Shown here: positions 8,118-15,881 of the stretch, piece by piece
Layout: each line of letters starts with the position of its first letter
How positions within the stretch are numbered: the first letter of the stretch is position 1
Assembly: GCA_028686425.1 (NCBI GenBank)
Contig: JAQUBZ010000001.1
Coordinates: 1 to 50,535 of the forward strand
Direction of reading: 5' to 3'
Source of the DNA: Bacteroidales bacterium
GTDB lineage: Bacteria > Bacteroidota > Bacteroidia > Bacteroidales > UBA932
DNA length: 50,535 nt
Program-made: the position numbers and the translations under genes
The notes under the pieces: model-generated
What the model saw: only the letters and a program-made list of their open reading frames with translations
Told to the model about the DNA's origin: nothing
The model's database searches: none

Positions 8118-9731
8118 TTACTTCGCGATGAGCCTTTTACCCCGGTAAGATGATCCATTCAGCTGTTTGGCAATTTGTTGTGACACATTGGAGCTGACTT
8201 CGAGGCGTGTATATTCTTTGTAAAGTTCGATTCGGCCGATTCCTTTTTTTCCAACTCCGCAAGCTGTCATCAAGCGTATTATCTGACGTGGTGTAATGCC
8301 CTTTCTCGTTCCGATATTGAGTTCCATCCATGTAAATCCCTTTTCCGCAGGAGCTGCCTCTCCCCCTTTAGAAGACTTTCCCGAGCGTGAAGAAGTACCG
8401 GGTTCAGGCACATTCAAATCGGGAGCATGTTTGTAGTACTCCAAAAATCGGTTAAACTCGATGGAAAGTACCCTTTGAATTATCTCCTCCTTGCTCAAAT
8501 ATGCCCATTTGCTCTCAACAACACTCATGTATTCATTTATTTCATCTTTTACTTCGGTATTTTCTATCTGGTCTATCAGATTGAACAACTGCTTTGAACA
8601 AACTTCTTTACCGGTAGGAACTTTGGCTTGTGCAAAAGTTTTTCCGATAATTTTCTCTATCTGTCTGATTTTGGAGTGCTCCTTGGTATTGATAATTGCT
8701 ATTGAGACTCCGGTCTTGTCCGCACGCCCTGTACGACCGCTTCTGTGGGTGTATTGTTCGGGTTCGTCAGGCAGATTATAGTTGATGACATGTGTCAGAT
8801 CATTGACATCTATTCCTCTGGCAGCCACATCAGTGGCAACGAGCAGCGAGAGTGTTTTGTTCCTGAAGCGGGACATGACCCAATCTCTCTGGGTCTGAGA
8901 CAACTCGCCGTGAAGCGCCTCTGCATTATATCCATCTCTTATCAGTGAGTCTGCAATCTCCTGTGTCTCTTGTCTTGTCCTGCAAAATACTATTCCGTAA
9001 ATATGGGGATTATAGTCAACTATGCGTTTGAGGGCAAGGTATCTGTCTCTGGCCTGAACCATATAATAGTAATGTTTTACATTGTCCGCCCCCTGATTTC
9101 TTTTTCCGACAGTCACGACTTCGGGTTTGTACATATATTTTTTGGCTATGCCCTCAACTTCTGTAGGCAATGTGGCTGAAAACAACAGAGTTCTGCGATT
9201 TGCAGGGCAAAAGCTCAAAATCGTGTCAAGCTCCTCCTTAAATCCCATATTGAGCATCTCATCGGCTTCATCAAGCACCAGACGGCGGACATGGGAAAGA
9301 TCGGCCACTTTCCTGTCAAGCAGGTCAACCATTCTTCCAGGAGTTGCCACAATTACATTTGCCCCCTTACGCAAGCTCCTTATTTGCAATTCGATACTGC
9401 TGCCTCCATATACCGACACCAACTGAAATCCCTTGGAAAATCGAGCATATTTGTTCAAATCATCGGATATCTGACGGCACAATTCCCTTGTAGGACAAAG
9501 TATAAGTGCCTGTGTATGAGCAGTATCAAGGTCCATGTCCTGTATCAGCGGAAGCCCGAATGCGGCAGTCTTACCTGTACCTGTCTGGGCCAGGCACACT
9601 ATATCCGTTTCTGTTTCCAATTGTCTGGGAATTACTATTTCCTGTACTTGGGTGGGTTTTGTAAATCCCAGTTCGGTAACGGCCTGAATCAATTCTCTGT
9701 TCAGTCCGAGTTCTTGAAAATTATCAATCAT
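8118..9731 (-). CDS. DEAD-box ATP-dependent RNA helicase with DbpA/CsdA-type RNA-binding tail
   Basis: 537 residues. The helicase core shows the Q motif (GFTKPTQVQ), Walker A AQTGTGKT (49-56), PTRELCRQ, VATPGRMVDLL, the DEAD box (LDEADEMLNMGF), SAT (LLFSATLP), ATDVAARGIDV and HRSGRTGR. A charged linker (about 440-465, rich in S/G/K) leads to a C-terminal domain (FTWMELNIGTRKGITPRQIIRLM ... YRGKRLIA) resembling the DbpA RNA-binding domain shared with CsdA/DeaD. These helicases remodel structured RNA during ribosome assembly, in the cold and in mRNA decay. The start codon is 3 bp after the stop of the upstream transporter gene, so the two form an operon. Whether it is DeaD or DbpA cannot be decided here. 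Confidence 0.93.
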   Translation of the reverse strand: MIDNFQELGLNRELIQAVTELGFTKPTQVQEIVIPRQLETETDIVCLAQTGTGKTAAFGLPLIQDMDLDTAHTQALILCPTRELCRQISDDLNKYARFSKGFQLVSVYGGSSIELQIRSLRKGANVIVATPGRMVDLLDRKVADLSHVRRLVLDEADEMLNMGFKEELDTILSFCPANRRTLLFSATLPTEVEGIAKKYMYKPEVVTVGKRNQGADNVKHYYYMVQARDRYLALKRIVDYNPHIYGIVFCRTRQETQEIADSLIRDGYNAEALHGELSQTQRDWVMSRFRNKTLSLLVATDVAARGIDVNDLTHVINYNLPDEPEQYTHRSGRTGRADKTGVSIAIINTKEHSKIRQIEKIIGKTFAQAKVPTGKEVCSKQLFNLIDQIENTEVKDEINEYMSVVESKWAYLSKEEIIQRVLSIEFNRFLEYYKHAPDLNVPEPGTSSRSGKSSKGGEAAPAEKGFTWMELNIGTRKGITPRQIIRLMTACGVGKKGIGRIELYKEYTRLEVSSNVSQQIAKQLNGSSYRGKRLIAK

Positions 9732-9734
9732 AGT

Positions 9735-10637
9735 TTAATTTTTCTTGTTAAAAATAACAATACACACTGCAACAAATATAGCAAAAGCTCCGAATATCTG
9801 CAATGTTCTAAATTGTTCCCCGAATACGACTATTCCAATCGTCACGGCGGTCAGAGGTTCCATACATCCAAGAATGGCTGCAGTTGTAGATCCTATTATC
9901 TTAATGGCGTAAATGACCGTCATATCGGATATAAGTGTCGGGAAAAGAGCGAGCAACAACATTCTTATCCAACTCACCGTATCGGGAATCCTGTCAATAT
10001 GGCCCCCGTCCTGAATGAGAATGTTTATAAAAAACAGTATGGCGGTACAGAAAAGGACATAAAAAGTCATTTTCATACCATCCATCTTGCTTACAAACGA
10101 TTTGTTTACCCCCACTAAAAAAGTGGAATATGTAAAGATGGTTATAAATACGGCAATCAATCCTCTCAATTTGATTTCACCTGACGCCCCGCTTCCACAC
10201 AACAAATATACTCCGCACACCGCCAACAAAGCCGCGATTATTATTTTCCATGAGATTTTCTCTTTGAAAAATACTATCATCATGACAGCTACGGCTATCG
10301 GGTACAAAAAGTGAATGGTGGTTGCCACAGAACTCGGCATATAGTCATACGAATAAGTCAGTGCCATTGACGTCATTCCATAGACTATTGCGAGAAGAAA
10401 CATCATCCCCAACTCTTTCAAACTTATTTTCAGACTTCTTCCGGTACATATCATGAATAAACCGAGAAAAACTGAAGAAAATAGAAATCTGTAAAAACAA
10501 AGAGAATTAAGACATACTCCCGAAGCCATCACGGGAATTGAGAAAAATGGAATAAGTCCGAAAGTGGCGGAAGAAATTGTTGCCAATGTCACGCCCCATC
10601 CCCTTCCTGTTTTATTAATTTGTTGTACTTTATTCAT
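9735..10637 (-). CDS. EamA/DMT-family transporter
   Basis: A 300-residue membrane protein with about ten hydrophobic segments arranged as two five-helix repeats, as in the EamA (RhaT/YdcZ-like) drug/metabolite transporters. Typical stretches are SSATFGLIPFFSIPVM at the N-terminus, YSYDYMPSSVATTIHFLYPIAVAVMM at the end of the first repeat, and IIGSTTAAILGCMEPLTAVTIGIVVFGE in the second. The family exports or imports small metabolites, and the substrate is unknown. It is the first gene before the helicase and has a good -7 element (TACCTTTG) 20 bp upstream. Confidence 0.88.
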   Translation of the reverse strand: MNKVQQINKTGRGWGVTLATISSATFGLIPFFSIPVMASGVCLNSLCFYRFLFSSVFLGLFMICTGRSLKISLKELGMMFLLAIVYGMTSMALTYSYDYMPSSVATTIHFLYPIAVAVMMIVFFKEKISWKIIIAALLAVCGVYLLCGSGASGEIKLRGLIAVFITIFTYSTFLVGVNKSFVSKMDGMKMTFYVLFCTAILFFINILIQDGGHIDRIPDTVSWIRMLLLALFPTLISDMTVIYAIKIIGSTTAAILGCMEPLTAVTIGIVVFGEQFRTLQIFGAFAIFVAVCIVIFNKKN

Positions 10638-10656
10638 TTATGAAATTTTCGGCGTG

Positions 10657-10664
10657 CAAAGGTA
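10657..10664 (-). promoter_or_regulatory. -7 element of the EamA-helicase operon
   Basis: The minus strand reads TACCTTTG, a perfect TAnnTTTG, 20 bp upstream of the transporter start codon. No convincing -33 TTTG is found at the expected distance. Confidence 0.55.
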
Positions 10665-10698
10665 AACTTTTTTTATAGTTGACTTTATATTTTTTGTA

Positions 10699-10706
10699 TA
10701 TCTTTG
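10699..10706 (+). promoter_or_regulatory. -7 element of the heptose operon
   Basis: TATCTTTG, a perfect TAnnTTTG, 22 bp upstream of hddA. A TTG lies at 10679-10681, giving a rather short 17-bp spacing. It stands back to back with the divergent transporter promoter. Confidence 0.55.
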
Positions 10707-10728
10707 TGATTTATGGAGTAATAAATAT

Positions 10729-11763
10729 ATGTTGTATAGAAGTAAAGCACCTTTCAGACTTGGAATTGCGGGAGGAGGTACTGATGTTTCTCCCTATTCC
10801 GATATATATGGCGGAGCTATCCTGAATGTCACTATCGACCGTTTTGCACACGCTACTATCAGACCGACCGATGACGGTACTATCAGATTTATCCATATCA
10901 ACGACAACATCGTAAAGGAATTCAAAAGCGAACCTGTCATTGAATTATACGAGCCGCTTATGCTTCAATGCGGCATATATAACTCTATTGTAAGGGAATA
11001 CAACAACGGGCAGCCACTCTCTTTTGAACTGACCACCCAGCTGGATGTCCCTTCGGGTTCGGGACTCGGCACATCTTCCACATTGGTTGTGGCCATTTTG
11101 GGGGCTTACGTGGAGTGGTTGAATCTCCCCTTGGGAAAATATGATATTGCACAATATGCCTATCAGATTGAAAGAGTTGAACTTAACATGGCCGGGGGGA
11201 AACAGGATCAGTATGCCGCAACTTTCGGAGGAGTCAATTTTATGGAGTTTAAGGATGGGAACAGGGTTATCGTCAATCCTCTGACACTTACGGAGGCCGT
11301 GCTTCAGGAGTGGGCCATGAACACTATTTTGCTCTATACCAATAAGAAACACAACTCTTCCAAGATTATTGAGGAGCAGATGTCCAACGTAAAGAACAAC
11401 AATACCGATTCGCTCGAAGCGATGCACAAGGTAAAGGCAGAGGCGTTCCGCATCAAAAAATGTCTTCTTCAGGACAATTTGTACGAGCTCGGCACTGCTC
11501 TCAATACAAGTTGGATCAACAAGAAGAAGATGGCGAACAACATTTCCAACGAATATATCGACAAAATCTATAATACCGCTATTGCCAACGGAGCTCTCGG
11601 AGGAAAAATATCCGGCGCCGGAGGCGGTGGTTTTATGTTTTTCTATTGTCCGGGAAATACATGCTACAGTGTAGAGACGGCATTAAAAGAGCTGAATATC
11701 GGAGAAATTTTTGATTTTGAATTTTGCAAGGAGGGATTAATTACATGGACTGTCAATCAATAA
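10729..11763 (+). CDS. hddA: D-glycero-alpha-D-manno-heptose-7-phosphate kinase (GHMP kinase)
   Basis: 344 residues of the GHMP kinase superfamily. The N-terminus (SKAPFRLGIAGGGTDVSPYSDIYGG) and the ATP-binding loop PSGSGLGTSS (108-117) are those of HddA-type heptose kinases, as is the C-terminal GALGGKISGAGGGGFMFFYC. The enzyme phosphorylates sedoheptulose-derived D,D-heptose 7-phosphate at C1 in the alpha configuration, which commits it to the GDP-heptose branch. The assignment is supported by neighbours: gmhA overlaps its 3' end, and a fused HddC/GmhB gene follows. Related GHMP kinases (e.g. fucose or galactose kinases) are a less likely alternative. Confidence 0.9.
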   Translation: MLYRSKAPFRLGIAGGGTDVSPYSDIYGGAILNVTIDRFAHATIRPTDDGTIRFIHINDNIVKEFKSEPVIELYEPLMLQCGIYNSIVREYNNGQPLSFELTTQLDVPSGSGLGTSSTLVVAILGAYVEWLNLPLGKYDIAQYAYQIERVELNMAGGKQDQYAATFGGVNFMEFKDGNRVIVNPLTLTEAVLQEWAMNTILLYTNKKHNSSKIIEEQMSNVKNNNTDSLEAMHKVKAEAFRIKKCLLQDNLYELGTALNTSWINKKKMANNISNEYIDKIYNTAIANGALGGKISGAGGGGFMFFYCPGNTCYSVETALKELNIGEIFDFEFCKEGLITWTVNQ

Positions 11764-12335
11764 TCATCAGCCGTCTGGAGCAACATTCAGACATTATAGC
11801 GCTGATTCGCTCGGATGTAAATCTGCTTGAAACCATAAATAAGACCGTAAATGAGATAGTTGCCTGCTTTAAAGGCGGGCACAAAGTATATTTTTGCGGC
11901 AATGGAGGGAGTGCGGCTGATGCCCAGCATCTTGCAGCAGAATTTTCGGGACGATTTTATATCGACCGCGGAGTACTTCCGTCGGAAGCGCTCCACTGCA
12001 ATACTTCCTATATGACAGCTGTTGCCAACGATTACTCATACGACATGGTCTATGCAAGGCTCATTTCAGGCATCGGAAGCAAAGGAGATATACTCGTAGG
12101 TATCTCTACATCAGGCAATTCAGCCAATATTGTAAAGGCCTATGAGGTTTGCAGAGAAAACGGAATAAAGACAATCTCCATGACCGGAGCCACCGGGGGG
12201 AAAATGAAAAATCTTTCAGATATTCTCATAAATGTCCCCTCTACCGACACTCCACGCATTCAGGAGGGACACATCACGATAGGCCACATCATCTGCGAAC
12301 TCGTAGAAAAAGCAATTTTTACAGATAAGCAATGA
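11745..12335 (+). CDS. gmhA: Phosphoheptose isomerase
   Basis: 196 residues from the ATG at 11745, which follows a strong ribosome site (AAGGAGGG at 11728-11735). An in-frame upstream start at 11724 would lie within that ribosome site and is less likely. The SIS fold is shown by VYFCGNGGSAADAQHLAAEF, SGRFYIDRGVLPSEALHCNTSYMTAVANDY and VGISTSGNSANIVKAY, and the family's active-site region TPRIQEGHITIGHIICE is present. GmhA converts sedoheptulose 7-phosphate to D-glycero-D-manno-heptose 7-phosphate, the first step of the pathway. It overlaps hddA by 19 bp and the next gene by 4 bp (ATGA), so the genes are translated together. Confidence 0.94.
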   Translation: MDCQSIIISRLEQHSDIIALIRSDVNLLETINKTVNEIVACFKGGHKVYFCGNGGSAADAQHLAAEFSGRFYIDRGVLPSEALHCNTSYMTAVANDYSYDMVYARLISGIGSKGDILVGISTSGNSANIVKAYEVCRENGIKTISMTGATGGKMKNLSDILINVPSTDTPRIQEGHITIGHIICELVEKAIFTDKQ

Positions 12336-13531
12336 TGGAATGTGTCATACTTGCCGGAGGAATGGGAACGCGCCTTAGAAGTGTAGTTGCCGATGTTCCG
12401 AAGTGTATGGCGACGGTCGCAGGGAAGCCGTTTTTAGAGTATATCATATCTTCTCTCGAAAATGCAGGATTTGACCATATAGTCCTCTCTTTGGGCTACA
12501 AACACGAATATATCGAGCAATGGCTTGAAAATCTGAATACTACGGCAAAAATCTCTTTTGTGGTTGAAGATACTCCGCTCGGTACGGGTGGGGCGGTCAG
12601 ATATGCCCTTACCAAAGCCGAGGGAGAAAATGTCTTCGTCCTCAACGGTGACACGTTTTTTCAGGTGAACTACAAGGAGATGTTGTCTTGTCATCTCTCT
12701 TCTGGAGCAGAAGCCACTCTCGCCCTCAAGAAAATGTATAATTTCAGTCGATATGGGGCGGTGGAAACAGACGGAAAGAGCCCTTCGACAGCAATCAATT
12801 CATTCAGAGAGAAGCAATATTGCGACAAAGGGTATATCAACGGAGGCGTTTATATCATCGGCAAAAGCCACTTAGACAAATTTCCGGAGGTGTTCTCCCT
12901 TGAAAAAGAATATTTTGAAGCTATTGTGACGAGACAGGACAGCCCTGTTCGCGGTTATATTTCGGATGGGTATTTCATAGATATAGGTATTCCTGAAGAT
13001 TTTGCAAAAGCACAGGATGATTTCAAATACGGCAGATACAAGCCGTTCGATACTCTGTTTTTGGACAGGGACGGAGTTATCAATGTGCTTCGCGAGGGAG
13101 ATTATGTCAAGAATGTAGGTGAATTTCAATTTATTGACGGAGCCGTTGAAGCCCTGAAAATGTTGTCGGGGCTATTTTCTAAAATAATAATCATCACCAA
13201 TCAGCGCGGAGTGGGTAAAGGTCTGATGACACTTCGGGACCTTGAAGATGTTCATAATTATATGATTGGAGAGATTACAAAAGCCGGAGGCAGAATCGAC
13301 AGAGTCTATGTCTGCACCGACCTCGACGAAGAGAGTCCGAACAGAAAGCCTAATATAGGAATGGCGCTGCAGGCCCGAAAGGATTACCCCGACATCGATT
13401 TGGACAAAAGCATTTTTGCCGGAGACAGCGACAGCGATATGCAGTTTGCACAAAATGCCGGAATCCCTGCTGTCAGAATAGACCGGAAAGTTAATTTGCT
13501 TACCTTTGCAAGGCAGTTGCAGAATTTATAA
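12332..13531 (+). CDS. Bifunctional heptose-1-phosphate guanylyltransferase / heptose-1,7-bisphosphate phosphatase (HddC-GmhB fusion)
   Basis: 399 residues with two domains. Residues 1-230 are a nucleotidyltransferase: ILAGGMGTRLRSVVADVPKCM (signature loop and Lys), PLGTGGAVRYA, VLNGDTFF and YINGGVYII, as in HddC. Residues 236-399 are a HAD phosphatase: FLDRDGVIN with nucleophile Asp 245 and Asp 247, IITNQRGVGKG, and FAGDSDSDMQFAQNAG, as in GmhB. The usual GmhB zinc-binding Cys/His loop is shortened to CTDLDEESPNRKPNIGM and has lost most ligands. With gmhA and hddA this gives every step from sedoheptulose 7-phosphate to GDP-D-glycero-alpha-D-manno-heptose. The start overlaps the gmhA stop (ATGA). 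A second ATG immediately follows and may also serve. Confidence 0.9.
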   Translation: MMECVILAGGMGTRLRSVVADVPKCMATVAGKPFLEYIISSLENAGFDHIVLSLGYKHEYIEQWLENLNTTAKISFVVEDTPLGTGGAVRYALTKAEGENVFVLNGDTFFQVNYKEMLSCHLSSGAEATLALKKMYNFSRYGAVETDGKSPSTAINSFREKQYCDKGYINGGVYIIGKSHLDKFPEVFSLEKEYFEAIVTRQDSPVRGYISDGYFIDIGIPEDFAKAQDDFKYGRYKPFDTLFLDRDGVINVLREGDYVKNVGEFQFIDGAVEALKMLSGLFSKIIIITNQRGVGKGLMTLRDLEDVHNYMIGEITKAGGRIDRVYVCTDLDEESPNRKPNIGMALQARKDYPDIDLDKSIFAGDSDSDMQFAQNAGIPAVRIDRKVNLLTFARQLQNL

Positions 13532-13541
13532 TTATACCCTT

Positions 13542-14660
13542 ATGAAAATCGCATATTTATCTACCTTCTTCCCTTTCAGGGGAGGTATCGCCCAGTTCAA
13601 TGCCAATCTCTACCTTGAGCTGAAAAAAGAGCATGAAGTGACAGCATACACTTTTACAAGGCAATATCCCGATTTTCTGTTTCCGGGTCAGACTCAATAC
13701 GTTACCGATAAAGATAAGGCCATTCCCATAGATAGTGTCCCCGTTTTAGACACCATCAATCCGTTCTCGTATTTCAGCGCCGCACATAAAATCGCTTCGC
13801 AACATCCCGATCTGGTAATTATGAAATATTGGATGTCTTATCTTGCCCCCGCTCTCGGAATGGTGGCCAAACTGCTTAAAAAAAGGGGAATAAAGGTGAT
13901 TACAATCCTTGATAATGTCATTCCTCATGAGGCCAAATTTTTTGACAGGCCTTTCTCAAAATGGTTTTTGAAACAAAACAGCGGTTGCATCGCCATGAGT
14001 GAAGCCGTTCTTGACGACATGCTCTCCCTCACCCCGTCCAAACCACATATTCTGCAGGCACACCCTCTATATGATCACTTTGGTCTGAAAATGGAAAAAG
14101 AAAAGGCTGTTGCGCAATCAGGCATAGAGCCCGGCAAGCGTAATCTGCTGTTTTTCGGCCTGATACGCGATTATAAGGGACTTGACCTGCTGATAGAGGC
14201 CATGAACCTACTTGGAGATGAGTATCAGTTGGTTATCGCGGGAGAAAGTTACGGTTCTTTTGAAAAATACGACCGACAGATTGCTGCTGTTACACACCCT
14301 CAACGCATCAAGAAGTTCATTCACTATATAGATGACGATATGGTTCCCGTATTCTTCTCTGCTTGTGATGTTTGCGTGCTCCCTTACAAAACGGCAACAC
14401 AGAGTGGCATCACTGCTATTTCGATGCACTTTGACCTGCCGCTCATAGCCACTCGTACCGGAGGACTTGCAGAATCGATTGAGAAACCGGGCATCGGGAT
14501 AATGTGTGACGATATAACATCCGATTCCATAGCAAAAGCCATCGGACAATATTTTGCCGACGGCTCCGATAACTTTACAGCCAATATTCAAAAGGCCAAA
14601 CAGACCATGACGTGGAAAGTATTTGCCGACTCCCTTATCAAATTCTATAATTTGATATAG
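13542..14660 (+). CDS. GT-B glycosyltransferase (GT4-like)
   Basis: 372 residues from the ATG at 13542, 10 bp after the preceding stop. An in-frame upstream start would lie inside the previous gene. The N-terminal half starts MKIAYLSTFFPFRGGIAQFN, typical of GT-B enzymes. The C-terminal half has LLFFGLIRDYKGLDLLIEAM, LVIAGESYG and FFSACDVCVLPYKTATQSGITAISMHFDLPLIATRTGGLAESI, the donor-binding region of GT4-type retaining transferases. The position behind the GDP-heptose genes suggests that it transfers heptose or builds the glycan that contains it. Donor and acceptor are inference. The last 16 bp overlap the end of the convergent regulator gene. Confidence 0.85.
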   Translation: MKIAYLSTFFPFRGGIAQFNANLYLELKKEHEVTAYTFTRQYPDFLFPGQTQYVTDKDKAIPIDSVPVLDTINPFSYFSAAHKIASQHPDLVIMKYWMSYLAPALGMVAKLLKKRGIKVITILDNVIPHEAKFFDRPFSKWFLKQNSGCIAMSEAVLDDMLSLTPSKPHILQAHPLYDHFGLKMEKEKAVAQSGIEPGKRNLLFFGLIRDYKGLDLLIEAMNLLGDEYQLVIAGESYGSFEKYDRQIAAVTHPQRIKKFIHYIDDDMVPVFFSACDVCVLPYKTATQSGITAISMHFDLPLIATRTGGLAESIEKPGIGIMCDDITSDSIAKAIGQYFADGSDNFTANIQKAKQTMTWKVFADSLIKFYNLI

Positions 14661-14929
14661 CTCTTGAGAGTTTCCACATATTCCGCAAAAGCCTCTTTCC
14701 CCTCTTCGGTGATTTTGCAGACAGTTCTCGGCATTTTACCCCTGAAACTCTTGTTCACAGCTATATAGCCGGCAGCTGAGAGTTTCTCTATTTGAACACT
14801 GAGATTGCCGGAAGTGGCCTGAGTCTGTTCTTTAAGATACGAAAAATCAGCCTCTTCCAATCCAATCAAAATACTCATTAAGGCAAGTCTCAACTCCGAA
14901 TGTAACAATGGGTTAAGCTCTTTTAGCAT
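14645..14929 (-). CDS. Small winged-helix transcriptional regulator
   Basis: 94 residues resembling the winged-helix family HTH_34: LLHSELRLALMSILIGLEEADFSYLKEQTQATSGNLSVQIEKLSAAGYIAVNKSFRGKMPRTVCKITEEGKEAF, i.e. two recognition helices and a wing, then a short dimer helix. Such proteins are MarR/ArsR-like repressors without a separate sensor domain. It overlaps the upstream membrane-protein gene by 17 bp, so the pair is translationally coupled and the regulator probably controls its own operon. The target beyond that is unknown. Confidence 0.85.
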   Translation of the reverse strand: MLKELNPLLHSELRLALMSILIGLEEADFSYLKEQTQATSGNLSVQIEKLSAAGYIAVNKSFRGKMPRTVCKITEEGKEAFAEYVETLKSYIKL

Positions 14930-15515
14930 CGCACTTTCCTTTACAATTCAGAATATGGCCGGGGATTACCATCATAACTACAAATACTGCGGCAAAAATC
15001 AGACATACATTCCAATTATGGACTATAAGGCATAGAAAAGAGAGAAGTATTGCAAGTGCTCCACCGATGGTACAAGGGAGAAACTTCATCACCATACCGG
15101 TGAGAGTCGTACCCATACCCATCAGAAGTATTACGATAAACAATATCGGCAACTGCATATTAATGTAGCCTCCGAACATTGCCACAAGCGATACAAGAAA
15201 TCCTACACTTCCGAATACAATCCAGATTTTGTTGATTACGCTGTCAACGTATGTCTTGGCGCCGCTCTCCTGTTTACGATTGTATATCATCATCACAGGA
15301 AATGAAATAATCGGAATCAGAAACCACAACATATTCCACCAATAATTACCGGTACGGACCATCGCAAACCATACGGCAATTGAAGAGAGTACTGTGGTGT
15401 AGCCCCACACAAGGAACGGAGCACCCGCATTTTGAGTGAACCTGTTCTGAGTAGCCTTAATCATGTTGGAGATTACCTCCAGGCTTTCTTTTTCGTTTAA
15501 TTGTTTTTCTTCCAT
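14913..15515 (-). CDS. Integral membrane protein of unknown function, partner of the HTH regulator
   Basis: 200 residues: a polar N-terminus (MEEKQLNEKESLEVISNMIKATQNRF), then about five or six membrane helices (FLVWGYTTVLSSIAVWF; WWNMLWFLIPIISFPVMMI; IWIVFGSVGFLVSLVAMFG; LPILFIVILLMGMGTTLTGMV; GGALAILLSFLCLIV; VCLIFAAVFVVMMVIPG), and a basic Cys-containing tail. I do not recognise a function. The tight coupling to a winged-helix regulator suggests a stress- or signal-responsive membrane protein. It has its own consensus promoter at 15568-15599. Confidence 0.82.
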   Translation of the reverse strand: MEEKQLNEKESLEVISNMIKATQNRFTQNAGAPFLVWGYTTVLSSIAVWFAMVRTGNYWWNMLWFLIPIISFPVMMIYNRKQESGAKTYVDSVINKIWIVFGSVGFLVSLVAMFGGYINMQLPILFIVILLMGMGTTLTGMVMKFLPCTIGGALAILLSFLCLIVHNWNVCLIFAAVFVVMMVIPGHILNCKGKCDAKRA

Positions 15516-15567
15516 TTTTTTAAAGATTTTTTGTCAGTAAGTAATTGTTTATTTTTTAATTTCACTG

Positions 15568-15599
15568 CAAAGATAAAGTACTTTATTTTATAAACCAAA
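15568..15599 (-). promoter_or_regulatory. Consensus Bacteroidetes promoter for the membrane protein-HTH operon
   Basis: On the minus strand, TTTG (15596-15599) and TATCTTTG (15568-15575) are separated by 20 bp, matching the consensus exactly. It lies about 53 bp upstream of the membrane-protein start codon. Confidence 0.75.
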
Positions 15600-15654
15600 T
15601 TTATTTTAAAAATATTTAAATATTCACCGCCGATGTTGATAACTTAATTTCACT

Positions 15655-15688
15655 TTTGATAATAATATCGAAAGCTTGTATATCTTTG
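15655..15688 (+). promoter_or_regulatory. Promoter of the nrdDG-cob operon
   Basis: TATCTTTG (15681-15688) is a perfect -7 element, with TTTG 22 bp upstream (15655-15658). Transcription would begin a few bases before the cobalamin aptamer. Confidence 0.65.
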
Positions 15689-15692
15689 TCAT

Positions 15693-15873
15693 GCGAAGTC
15701 CGGTAAGGGAATCTCGTCATAATCGAGAGCTATCCCCGTAGCTGTAAGTTTCTCAAGGTATTTGCATCACTGTCACTGATTAATACAATCGGGAAGGCGC
15801 ATTTTACTGAAACAAGCCAGAAGACCTGCCGGCACACATTACGGAATTATTAACCGCTTTCGGGTGAAGAGCA
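15693..15873 (+). ncRNA. Cobalamin riboswitch upstream of nrdD
   Basis: The leader shows the conserved blocks of the AdoCbl (B12-box) riboswitch in order: GGTAAGGGAATC near 15702, GAGAGCTATCCCCGTAGCTGTAAG (15725-15748), CACTG with GGGAAGGCGC (15791-15800), and GCCAGAAGACCTGCC (15816-15830). After the aptamer, a small hairpin at 15856-15873 carries CGGG in its loop. That loop can pair with CCCG in the loop near 15735, the L5-L13 kissing interaction known for this class. The 3' side of this hairpin contains the nrdD ribosome site (GAAGAG), so control is probably at translation: bound cobalamin would hide the site and switch the operon off. The rest of the intergenic stretch 15516-15881 holds only the two promoters. 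Confidence 0.93.
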
Positions 15874-15881
15874 CAAACATT

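Noticed and set aside
9291-10118. 275-codon open frame on the plus strand
   Set aside because: It lies antisense across the helicase 5' end and the EamA gene, both of which have clear families. The translated product has no recognisable domain and no start signal.
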